Origin: Selenomonadales bacterium
GTDB lineage: Bacteria > Bacillota > Clostridia > Christensenellales > QALW01
Assembly: GCA_003150515.1 (NCBI GenBank)
Contig: QALW01000045.1
Location: forward strand, 1 to 41,441
Direction of reading: 5' to 3'
DNA length: 41,441 nucleotides
Translations under genes and position numbers: made by a program
Notes under the pieces: generated by a model
What the model saw: the letters and a program-made list of their open reading frames with translations, nothing else
Databases searched by the model: none
Told to the model about the DNA's origin: nothing
Shown: positions 1 to 7,358 of the stretch, piece by piece
Layout: every line of letters starts with the position of its first letter
How positions within the stretch are numbered: position 1 is the stretch's first letter

Positions 1-1548
1 GGCCAGCGCACTACCACTATGCTCAGCAGCCACAGCATGAGCTATAGTCAGAACGATTCCCCTTCCGCCCTGACCTACTTTACTCATTCCTATTCCTACG
101 ACGCAAACGGCAATATCTCCTCCCTCTCCAGGCTCGCAGACGGCCAGACTTCCGCTCTGTCCTATCAATACGACGGCCTGGATCAGTTAATCCGGGTTAA
201 CGACCAGGAGGCAGATAAAACCGTCCTCTATTCCTACGACGCCGGCGGCAATATCACCTCGGCCAAAACCTACCCCTATTCCCTGGGCGAGCTCTCCGGC
301 TCTCCCCTCTCTGAAAAATCCTATTCCTATGCCTCCTCCGGATGGAAAGACCTCTTGATTAATTTCAACGGAGATGATATACTCTATGATGAAATAGGCA
401 ATCCCCTTCAGTATCGGGACGGCATGGCTTTTGCATGGCAATACGGCCGCCAGCTCGCCTCCGTCTCTCAGGGCTCAAACGCCTATACCTATTCCTACGA
501 CGCTTCGGGCGTGCGCCTGGCCAAAACCATTAACGGCTCCAGCTACAATTACATCTACGATAACGGCAGCCTCCTCTATGCGGACACTCCGCTCGGCGGC
601 ATGACCTTTATCTATGATAATGATTCGGTTATAGGCTACAAATACAATTCGTCCTATTATTTCTATCTCAAGAATCTCCAGGGAGATATTCTCGGCGCCG
701 TTGACGCCAGCGGCAATCTGCTCTATCAGTATCGTTACGACGCCTGGGGCGTGCCCGCCGTTCTGGACGCCCAGGGCAATCCCATCTCCCCAGATTCAGC
801 CCATATAGCCAACGCCAACCCCCTCCGCTACCGCGGCTACTTCTTCGATTCCGAAACCGGCTTCTATTACCTCCTCAGCCGCTACTACGACCCAGAGACC
901 GGCAGGTTTATTAATGCGGATAACATTGTAGCCCGAAATGGCAATTCTACGCAAGGTTATAATCTATTTGTCTATTGTTTTAATAATCCTATAAATTTAA
1001 GTGATCCATCAGGAAATTGGCCGCAACAAGTTATCGACATTTTCATTAAAGCCGCAAATGTAGTCAAAAGTGTCATAACTACCATATTAGATAATATCTT
1101 AACTATAAAGCATGACGTACCATTATATAATCAAGGCGCGACAAGCTTATGTTGGGCATATTCTCAAACAATGGTTGAAGACTATCAAAACAAAACCACC
1201 AAAACTAAAACGGAAGCAGATAAAAGGGCGAAAGAAATAGCCGTTTCCGTACACGGTTCAGCAAAGTGGAATCAGGGTGGTTGGCCAACAAATTCGGGGG
1301 ATTGGGTTTATCCTAGCAATATGGGAGACCTGTACTATGCTTTACAAAATGGCCCTGTGTATGGATATTACGCAGGTACAGAAAGCGCACATCTAGTAGT
1401 TATCACAGGGGTAAATTTATTTCGAGGAGAAGTCTACACAAATAACCCTTGGGGAATTGCAGGCGTCCAAAAATATGAAGATTTTTTAAAATCCTCTGCC
1501 GGAGGCCCTACTACTATACCTTTCGTTGCATGTATCTTGGTAAATTGA
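1..1548 (+). CDS. Rhs/YD-repeat protein, C-terminal part, with papain-like cysteine protease tip (5' partial)
   Basis: The reading frame is open to the left edge, so this is the 3' part of a longer gene; the ATG at 19 is only an internal Met. About 300 residues are YD repeats (YDANGN, YDAGGN, YDASGV) ending in the Rhs core (RYRGYFFDSETGFYYLLSRYYD, then NPINLSDPSG). In polymorphic toxins this core forms a shell and releases a variable C-terminal tip. Here the tip (about 1021-1548) looks like a papain-like/C39-type protease: QGATSLCWAYS with the candidate nucleophile Cys at 1150-1152, His in SAHLVVITG at 1390-1392, and Asn in TNNPWG at 1441-1446. The coding DNA turns AT-rich after about 930, as expected for an exchanged tip. 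A lipoprotein gene follows 17 bases downstream and may supply immunity. The Rhs call is firm; the protease call rests on motif spacing; a toxic role is inferred. Confidence 0.88.
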   Translation, partial: GQRTTTMLSSHSMSYSQNDSPSALTYFTHSYSYDANGNISSLSRLADGQTSALSYQYDGLDQLIRVNDQEADKTVLYSYDAGGNITSAKTYPYSLGELSGSPLSEKSYSYASSGWKDLLINFNGDDILYDEIGNPLQYRDGMAFAWQYGRQLASVSQGSNAYTYSYDASGVRLAKTINGSSYNYIYDNGSLLYADTPLGGMTFIYDNDSVIGYKYNSSYYFYLKNLQGDILGAVDASGNLLYQYRYDAWGVPAVLDAQGNPISPDSAHIANANPLRYRGYFFDSETGFYYLLSRYYDPETGRFINADNIVARNGNSTQGYNLFVYCFNNPINLSDPSGNWPQQVIDIFIKAANVVKSVITTILDNILTIKHDVPLYNQGATSLCWAYSQTMVEDYQNKTTKTKTEADKRAKEIAVSVHGSAKWNQGGWPTNSGDWVYPSNMGDLYYALQNGPVYGYYAGTESAHLVVITGVNLFRGEVYTNNPWGIAGVQKYEDFLKSSAGGPTTIPFVACILVN

Positions 1549-1565
1549 TTATAAGGAGCCATTAT

Positions 1566-2102
1566 ATGAAAATTAAATGTTTAATTTGTTTATTCTTATG
1601 CATCAGTCTATGCGCTATGATAGGGTGCACAAGCGATACATCCCCTACGTTAACCAATAATAGATTCACGTCATCATTATCTCCAACACAAAATATACTA
1701 AATACGAAAGGTGATAAAGTGAGCAATTGCACTCTAATTGTAAACGGAAATGATATAACTGAAAAGAACTACGTCAAAATAAATGAAGATTATGCAGAAT
1801 TACCTTTTATTGCGATAATGAGCGCACTCGGTGCAGAAATTTTTTGGCAAAGCACAGACATAGTTGAAGTTATCTATAATGCCAAAAACTATATTTTAAA
1901 TACGACCGAATGTTCTTTTATTGAAATGGGGAAAAATATAAATCTTTTTTCGCCTCCTCCGGGCGGAACACGTTATTATAAAACACTCGAAAATGAATTT
2001 ATATTAGACTCTGTTACAACAATAGGTGCTTTTCAATTAATGAAAACATCTATAAAAATTAATATCAATTATGATAAAAAAATAATAACTATTAACAATT
2101 AA
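1566..2102 (+). CDS. Small secreted lipoprotein with stalk (copper amine oxidase N-like) domain; candidate immunity protein
   Basis: 178 residues. The ATG at 1566 is chosen because AAGGAG lies seven bases upstream; an in-frame start at 1530 would overlap the Rhs gene and lacks a site. A hydrophobic signal ends in the lipobox AMIGC (Cys21), so the product should be lipid-anchored outside the membrane. The rest resembles the stalk / copper amine oxidase N-terminal domain: a VNG-x-DI opening, LPFIAIMSALGAEIFWQ, and a closing KKIITI strand. It sits just behind the Rhs protease gene, is equally AT-rich, and is probably cotranscribed. Position and shared composition suggest an immunity partner that blocks the protease at the cell surface. 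That is inference; I do not recognise it as a known immunity family. It could instead be an unrelated surface protein. Confidence 0.75.
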   Translation: MKIKCLICLFLCISLCAMIGCTSDTSPTLTNNRFTSSLSPTQNILNTKGDKVSNCTLIVNGNDITEKNYVKINEDYAELPFIAIMSALGAEIFWQSTDIVEVIYNAKNYILNTTECSFIEMGKNINLFSPPPGGTRYYKTLENEFILDSVTTIGAFQLMKTSIKININYDKKIITINN

Positions 2103-2180
2103 TGTTCTAATGTCAAACGGAATATGGCAATGCATAGATGCTCCAAGCTTATCATGCCTAAAAACATGTGCTTTTTTGAA

Positions 2181-2222
2181 AAAAAGACGTGAAAGAATCT
2201 TTGTATTTCTTTCACGTCTTTT
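2181..2222. terminator. Bidirectional rho-independent terminator between lipoprotein gene and ftsZ
   Basis: GACGTGAAAGAA (2186-2197) pairs with TTCTTTCACGTC (2207-2218) around a 9-base loop, flanked by an A-run on the left and a T-run on the right. It sits between convergent genes, so it can end the Rhs-lipoprotein transcript (+) and the dcw transcript (-). Confidence 0.85.
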
Positions 2223-2268
2223 GATATATTGTCTGCACTTTATTTCAGAATGGATGAAATCAGACGCA

Positions 2269-3588
2269 TTATTTATTATTCCTGCTCTGACGGCGCGAAA
2301 TAGCGGGCATATCAAAATCTATATCGTCATCCTCTTCATTTTTAAAGGAGAAAAAGCTGCTCTTCTGCTGACGGCGAGGACGCACTTCCTCCTCAGGAAG
2401 CTCCTCGGGCTCCTCATAGCGGCTTACCCGCATAGTCTGAGGGGGCTCCTGATATCTGGGCTCAGGCTTAACCGGCTCTATATATTCTTCCTCATCGTAA
2501 TTGGGAACGCGCGCCTGATTCTGATTGGCTCTGCCGTTAAAAGGAGTCATCTCCAGGCCGTCGTCATCCTCATCATATTCTACGCGGCTCTCGCTGTTAT
2601 CCCGGCGTTCGCCGCGGCGGGCAGAATGCGGATTATTGCGTTCAAACCCGGTAGCAATAATAGTGATGCGGATTTCGTCATCCAGCTCGTCGGCAATGCC
2701 TGCGCCGAATATGATGTTGCAATCCGGATCCACAGCCTCCTGAATAAGGAAAGCAGCTTCATTTACTTCGGTCAAGGACAGACTGGGACCGCCGGTAACA
2801 TTAAGAATAACGCTGCGCGCGCCTTCTATGGTAGTATCCAGCAGCGGAGAAGCAATGGCCTTCTTGGCAGCGTCAACAGCGCGGTTTTCACCCGTGCCCA
2901 CGCCTATGCCCATATGCGCTACTCCCTTATCCTTCATTACCGCTTTAACGTCGGCAAAGTCCAGATTAATCATGCTGTGCCTGGTTATAAGATCGCTTAT
3001 GCCCGAAACGCCCTGCCTGAGAACATCATCCGCCTGACGGAACGCTTCTACAATAGACGTGCCTTTGCCCACTACCTGGAGCAGCTTATCATTAGGAATA
3101 ACAATAAGGCTGTCCACCTTATTCTTAAGCTCCGCAATGCCTTTATCGGCGTTCAGCGAACGTATGCGGCCCTCAAACATAAAAGGCTTTGTTACGACGC
3201 CGACGGTAAGAATGCCCATTTCCTTAGCCACTTCAGCCACAACTGAAGCGCCGCCCGTGCCCGTGCCGCCGCCCATGCCCGCGGTAACAAACACCATATC
3301 CGAGCCTTTAACCTGTTCGGCTATCTCGTCCCGGCTCTCTTCAGCCGCCTTTTTGCCTATATCAGGATTGGCGCCCGCTCCCAGGCCCTTTGTAATCTTT
3401 TCGCCTATCTGCACTTTCTTATTGGCTTTAGAAACCTTTAAGGCCTGCTTGTCCGTATTAACGGCAATGTATTCCACGCCCGTAAGGCCGCTGGTTATCA
3501 TGCGGTCCACAGCGTTATTACCGGCGCCGCCCACTCCCACTACTTTTATTTGAGCAAAGTCTCCGACGTCCAGATTAAAATCCATCAT
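2269..3588 (-). CDS. ftsZ: Cell division GTPase FtsZ
   Basis: 439 residues. FtsZ is the tubulin-like GTPase that polymerises into the division ring. The nucleotide-binding loop GGAGNNAVDRM is near residue 20, the tubulin signature GGGTGTGG at 107-114, and the T7 catalytic loop NLDFADV at 208-214. An acidic, glutamine-rich disordered linker follows from about 325, and a basic C-terminal tail (DFDMPAISRR) should bind FtsA or SepF. The ATG at 3588 is preferred because GGTGAGGAGG sits just upstream; a GTG at 3606 would overlap that ribosome site. It is the last gene of the dcw cluster, 20 bases after ftsA, and is followed by the terminator at 2181-2222. Confidence 0.98.
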   Translation of the reverse strand: MMDFNLDVGDFAQIKVVGVGGAGNNAVDRMITSGLTGVEYIAVNTDKQALKVSKANKKVQIGEKITKGLGAGANPDIGKKAAEESRDEIAEQVKGSDMVFVTAGMGGGTGTGGASVVAEVAKEMGILTVGVVTKPFMFEGRIRSLNADKGIAELKNKVDSLIVIPNDKLLQVVGKGTSIVEAFRQADDVLRQGVSGISDLITRHSMINLDFADVKAVMKDKGVAHMGIGVGTGENRAVDAAKKAIASPLLDTTIEGARSVILNVTGGPSLSLTEVNEAAFLIQEAVDPDCNIIFGAGIADELDDEIRITIIATGFERNNPHSARRGERRDNSESRVEYDEDDDGLEMTPFNGRANQNQARVPNYDEEEYIEPVKPEPRYQEPPQTMRVSRYEEPEELPEEEVRPRRQQKSSFFSFKNEEDDDIDFDMPAISRRQSRNNK

Positions 3589-3608
3589 ACTTAATGTCCT
3601 CCTCACCG

Positions 3609-4778
3609 CTATTTCTTAAAAATTTGTTTTATTTGCTCCAGAAGGGGAACTTCCTCCTGAGTTATGTTATCCAGCGCCAGATCTATAACGCCCAGCGCAG
3701 AGGAATATTCAGGCTTGTTCAAACGGGTGGACTTAGGCTGGATAAGGCTTACGCCGCGGTTAAGACGCTTCTGCATAAATTCGCGTATTCCCCGCATGCC
3801 CGAAGTGCCGCCAGTCAGCCAGATTTCCACATATTCAGGCAGAATACATCCCGATTGCTCCAATTCCTTTTTAATTATATCACATATTTCATCCACGCGC
3901 GCATTAATTATTTCCTGGACTTTCATGGCCGAAAAGCTCTGAATGCGGCTGCTTCCCTTAGGCAAAAGCTCATATACGTCGTCCCGGCTTACCGAAAGGC
4001 CGTATACCGCTCTGCGCTTAAGCTGCTCTGCAATCTCGTCATCCACATGCATGAGCATAGCCAAATCCCTGGTTATATGCAGGCCTCCTATGCGCACGGA
4101 ATTATGATAAAGCATTCCGTCCCCCTTAAGCACGCTGATGGAAGTGGAACGATTGCCAATATCCACAAGTATGGAAGTGCGGTCCCTCATCTCGGCGGGA
4201 ATAAACGCAAGCGCCTGAGCCAGCGGCGAAGCAACGGCCGAATCTATAACATAGCCCTCGCTTTCCATTAAAGCTCCCACTGAACGCATAAAGCCCTTAT
4301 TCACCAAAACATAGGACACCATGGCGCTTAACTCGCTGGCCATCATATTCAGCGGATCCATAGTCTTGCGCTCGCCGTTTACTAAAAAATGAATCGGGCA
4401 GCGATGCGCCACAGAATAATCGCGCATTGCGGAAAAATTCTCCCCGCGCTTGAAAAGCAGCTCCACATCATCCTGAGTGATCCGCCTGGCCTTGCCGAAG
4501 GAAAGGCTGGCCTTTTTCAATATGACTTCAGTAAAATCCCCGGGAACGCCCACATGAACGCGGCGCAGCCTGCGCCCGGCCTGCTTTTCAGCCTCCCTGA
4601 GGACCGAGCTTATGGTATACTTAAGCTCGCGCGGCTCTAACCAGCCCGAACGATCATATCCGGCATATTCATTTACAGATATTCCAAGCAGGTTGAAGCC
4701 ATCGTAAACGCCCTTTTCGGCAATCATGCAGACAACCTTGCTTGTCCCTATATCAATCGCAGCAGCGGTCTGCCTCAT
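3609..4778 (-). CDS. ftsA: Cell division protein FtsA (actin-like FtsZ membrane anchor)
   Basis: 389 residues, actin/Hsp70-fold ATPase that tethers FtsZ to the membrane. Phosphate 1 motif AIDIGTSKVVCMIAE is at residues 7-21, phosphate 2 motif ILVDIGNRSTS near 203-213, and the adenosine motif IWLTGGTSGMRG in the C-terminal third. The SHS2 (1C) region lies between the first two. The C-terminus EQIKQIFKK looks like a short amphipathic membrane-targeting helix. The ATG has GGGAGG ten bases upstream. It is shorter than the roughly 410-440 residues of many FtsA proteins but has all the motifs. A possible 32-codon ORF overlaps its start by ATGA. Confidence 0.95.
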   Translation of the reverse strand: MRQTAAAIDIGTSKVVCMIAEKGVYDGFNLLGISVNEYAGYDRSGWLEPRELKYTISSVLREAEKQAGRRLRRVHVGVPGDFTEVILKKASLSFGKARRITQDDVELLFKRGENFSAMRDYSVAHRCPIHFLVNGERKTMDPLNMMASELSAMVSYVLVNKGFMRSVGALMESEGYVIDSAVASPLAQALAFIPAEMRDRTSILVDIGNRSTSISVLKGDGMLYHNSVRIGGLHITRDLAMLMHVDDEIAEQLKRRAVYGLSVSRDDVYELLPKGSSRIQSFSAMKVQEIINARVDEICDIIKKELEQSGCILPEYVEIWLTGGTSGMRGIREFMQKRLNRGVSLIQPKSTRLNKPEYSSALGVIDLALDNITQEEVPLLEQIKQIFKK

Positions 4779-4873
4779 CGCTCTTCTGCCTCCCGGGCAA
4801 ACAAAATCCTTAAAAGCCCCGTTTCCAGGGAAGGACGCCTTATTAAAAGGTACACGCCTCCAAAATAGAACAT
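4775..4873 (-). CDS. Candidate 32-codon leader ORF overlapping the ftsA start
   Basis: An ATG-started frame of 32 codons, beginning MFYFGGVYLL and ending REAEER, stops with TGA overlapping the ftsA ATG (ATGA). Such overlaps often mark translational coupling. A second possible start, GTG at codon 7, follows GGAGG closely; the ATG has AGAAGG directly before it, which is tight for a ribosome site. A TATTAT -10-like element lies just upstream at 4884-4889. No homologue is recognised. It may be chance in the 257-base gap between divIB and ftsA. Confidence 0.3.
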   Translation of the reverse strand: MFYFGGVYLLIRRPSLETGLLRILFAREAEER

Positions 4874-4883
4874 CCTTCTATAT

Positions 4884-4889
4884 ATAATA
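4884..4889 (-). promoter_or_regulatory. Possible -10 element for an internal ftsA-ftsZ promoter
   Basis: On the minus strand TATTAT follows an A/T-rich stretch; the hexamer 17 bases upstream (TTTTAA) is a poor -35. It would start transcription close to the candidate leader ORF and allow ftsAZ expression separate from the rest of the cluster. The remainder of the gap 4890-5035 shows no gene. Confidence 0.35.
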
Positions 4890-5035
4890 ACAGATTTTCA
4901 TCCATTTTAAAAGCGTTTTTTATATATTTTCTTTAAATGAGGCAAAAAACCTTGTCGCGCGTGGGTTTTAGCTTGTTTAAACGCGGCCTGGCCGCTGTAG
5001 AATGCCGTTTCAGGCCCTCCATCAGACAAATATAA

Positions 5036-5827
5036 TCAACTGCCCGGATTCTCCTCAAGAGGCAAAAAGGCAAAATTATCTATAACGGATAAATCCAAAA
5101 TACCGTTAATCCTTCCCATGGCGTCTGCATAGCCGTTTTTTATGAGACTATCTAAAGCCGGCTCGTAATAGGCAAGCTTGTCCGCAAGCTGAATGGGCGC
5201 GCCCAGCCGCACCGTTAAGCCGTTCTGCATATTAAGAGTAAAATCCTGCTTATCGGATAAATCCACTTCTTTTATCTGTTCTATAAGCGAATAGCCCTTA
5301 AGCTGCTTAATAAGCTCCAGATAATCACTAAAAACCTGCTCGTCCTGCACCATTATACGCCGGCCCAGCTGATAGCCAGTCAGATTCAAGCCCTTTATAA
5401 GCAGGAGGGCGGGATCGTGAGTCTGCGTAGCAGCCAGCACAACCCCGTCGTAATCAGCGTTGCAATAAACGCCCGCATATTCAAATTGAACTGAAGCTTC
5501 CCTCTCGCTTATATAAATTGTAAGCTTATCGGGAAATTCGCGCACTATATCGGTTACTGCAATATAAGGATTTTCCTCCAGGCGCTTCTTTATATCCCCT
5601 TCAGAGAGCCTGAAAATATTATCTCCTATAATTACTCCCGATTTTTCTATAAGCTCCTCGCGGGAAAAACGCGAATTGCCCATAATGGTTATGGAGGAAA
5701 TCTCGAATATGCTGCTGTTGACCAGCAGCACAACCGCTAACACAAGCAAAAGCAGCAAAAAGATACCCAGCCGCCCGTAGCTTTTAACATAAACCTTTTT
5801 CCGCTTTTCCGCTCTTTCCTCTTTCAA
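5036..5827 (-). CDS. divIB: Cell division protein DivIB/FtsQ
   Basis: 263 residues. This is the bitopic divisome protein that links the septal synthase to FtsL and FtsB/DivIC. A short basic cytoplasmic tail is followed by one membrane segment (about 20-38), then a POTRA domain (about 41-109: FEISSITIMGNSRFSREEL through PDKLTIYISEREA) and the FtsQ/DivIB beta domain. The start is TTG at 5827, supported by GGAGG inside the end of murA with eight-base spacing and by only two bases between the genes. No ATG is available near the N-terminus. Translational coupling to murA is likely. Confidence 0.93.
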   Translation of the reverse strand: MKEERAEKRKKVYVKSYGRLGIFLLLLLVLAVVLLVNSSIFEISSITIMGNSRFSREELIEKSGVIIGDNIFRLSEGDIKKRLEENPYIAVTDIVREFPDKLTIYISEREASVQFEYAGVYCNADYDGVVLAATQTHDPALLLIKGLNLTGYQLGRRIMVQDEQVFSDYLELIKQLKGYSLIEQIKEVDLSDKQDFTLNMQNGLTVRLGAPIQLADKLAYYEPALDSLIKNGYADAMGRINGILDLSVIDNFAFLPLEENPGS

Positions 5828-5829
5828 GT

Positions 5830-7080
5830 CTAATCCTCCGCAGTTTTTATATCAGCGCCTAATTTAGATAAATTCTCCTCAAGACGATAATATCCTCTGT
5901 TAATATATCCGGCGTCCATAACTCTCGTTACTCCCCGGGCTCTCAATCCAGCCAGCACCATTGCCGCCCCGCCCCGCAGATCAAAGGCGGTAACATTAGC
6001 GCCGTAAAGCTCATAAACGCCTTTAATTACTGCCGTTCTGCCCTTTACCGTTATATCCGCTCCCATTTTAATAAGTTCGGCGGCATGCTTAAGCCGGTTT
6101 TCAAATATGTTTTCTACAATTATGCACGTTCCCTCGCATACGGTTTGCAAAGCCATTATCTGAGCCTGAAGATCGGTCGGAAATCCGGGATAAGGCATAG
6201 TTTCAATTATACGCGGGCTTTTCAGGCGCCAGGGCGCCGAAACCCTTATCCTGTCCGCGCCGCATTCCACCTCGCAGCCGCATTCGGACAGCTTATTAAT
6301 CAAGGAACGCAGATATTCGGGGCTGATTCCCGTAACCGCGACGTCTCCCCCCGTTATAGCGGCCGCTATCATATAAGTGCCCGCCGCAATTCTATCCGCC
6401 ATGGGCGAAAATTCGCCGCCAGAAAGATGAGCGCCCTTTATTTGCACGCTGTTTCCCAAAAAGCTGACGCTGCCTCCCAGCGTCTCGATAAAACGAGCCA
6501 ATTCCGTTATTTCCGGCTCCTTGGCGGGATTATTTATAACTGTTTCTCCCTCGGCGGCTGCGGCCGCCATCATCAAATTTTCCGTCGCGCCCACGCTGGG
6601 ATAATCCAAATAGATTTCGCAGCCTTTAAGGCGCACCGCCTCGCAGCTTATGTATCCGAACTGTTCGTCAATCCGCGCTCCCATGGCCCTAAGCCCTTTG
6701 AGATGCAGATCCACCGGCCGCATTCCTATATCGCAGCCGCCCGGATAGCTTAAAACCGCCTTGCCAAACCGTCCTATAAGAGGGCCCAGTATAAATAATG
6801 AAGCCCGCAGCCTGCGGGAAAGCTGTTCGTCTATCCTGTAGCCGTCCGCGTCTGAAGAATCAATATAAATCCTGTCTTCTTCCTGCTCTGCGCGGCAGCC
6901 CAGCCGCCTTAGTATCTCCAGCATATTGTCTATATCCGAAAGCCGAGGGCAATTATTTAAAATTACCGGCTCCTCAGCCAAAAGCGAGGCTGATAAAATG
7001 GGAAGAATGGCGTTTTTGGCCCCGTGAATGCCAAGCGTGCCCGTTAAACGCCTGCCTCCCCTCAGCAGTATGTTTTTCAT
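5830..7080 (-). CDS. murA: UDP-N-acetylglucosamine 1-carboxyvinyltransferase MurA
   Basis: 416 residues, the usual length. MurA transfers enolpyruvate from PEP to UDP-GlcNAc, the first committed step of peptidoglycan precursor synthesis, in the cytoplasm. N-terminal KNAILPILSASLL carries the conserved Lys-Asn pair, RLRASLFILGP matches the family, and the catalytic Cys116 lies in SYPGGCDIGMRPVDLHLKGL. Because that Cys is present, fosfomycin sensitivity would be expected. The ATG has GGAGGTG at ideal spacing. It sits between ftsW and divIB, where related bacteria often have murG (and murC/murB); a 278-base gap with inverted repeats precedes it. Confidence 0.97.
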   Translation of the reverse strand: MKNILLRGGRRLTGTLGIHGAKNAILPILSASLLAEEPVILNNCPRLSDIDNMLEILRRLGCRAEQEEDRIYIDSSDADGYRIDEQLSRRLRASLFILGPLIGRFGKAVLSYPGGCDIGMRPVDLHLKGLRAMGARIDEQFGYISCEAVRLKGCEIYLDYPSVGATENLMMAAAAAEGETVINNPAKEPEITELARFIETLGGSVSFLGNSVQIKGAHLSGGEFSPMADRIAAGTYMIAAAITGGDVAVTGISPEYLRSLINKLSECGCEVECGADRIRVSAPWRLKSPRIIETMPYPGFPTDLQAQIMALQTVCEGTCIIVENIFENRLKHAAELIKMGADITVKGRTAVIKGVYELYGANVTAFDLRGGAAMVLAGLRARGVTRVMDAGYINRGYYRLEENLSKLGADIKTAED

Positions 7081-7096
7081 TTACGCACCTCCAGGT

Positions 7097-7190
7097 CATA
7101 CATTGCAGTAAAAACAAAAGAATCTCAAAACGAGAACTTGTTCTAATCCGGAAAACCGGAGCAGTTTTTTTCTGTATACTGCAATATATG
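7097..7190. repeat. 14-bp inverted repeat enclosing smaller hairpins, upstream of murA
   Basis: CATACATTGCAGTA (7097-7110) and the reverse complement of TACTGCAATATATG (7177-7190) match at 13 of 14 bases, 66 bases apart. Between them lie the palindrome AGAACTTGTTCT and hairpins TCTCAAAACGAGA and CCGGAAAACCGG. The element fills the 5' region of murA right up to its ribosome site. It could be a folded leader RNA, a regulator target or a tiny inverted-repeat element. The rest of the gap (7191-7358) shows no gene and no murG remnant. Confidence 0.6.
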
Positions 7191-7358
7191 CCCAAAAGGC
7201 GGCTTTTGCTATATTGCGCGTCCGCGCTTTCGGCGCCCTTCGGCCGTTTTTCAGGCTCCCTTTCCCGAAAATTTTTTGCTTTTAAAACAAGCCTGAGCCC
7301 AGTAGCGGCCCGAAACGGCGCAAAGCCCTTTAAACAATATTAATTTTAAAAAATAGAT

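Noticed and set aside
2110..3246. Long open frame on the plus strand opposite ftsZ, and similar long frames opposite other dcw genes, the epimerase-like gene and the MATE gene
   Set aside because: They mirror the codon pattern of the true genes on the other strand, lack ribosome sites and domain content, and the minus-strand genes are unambiguous.
7130..7145. LexA-like box in AGAACTTGTTCT upstream of murA
   Set aside because: Gram-positive LexA sites need GAAC-N4-GTTC; here only two bases separate the half sites.
7191..7358. Possible murG remnant between ftsW and murA
   Set aside because: No glycine-rich MurG loop or other fragment could be found in any minus-strand frame.
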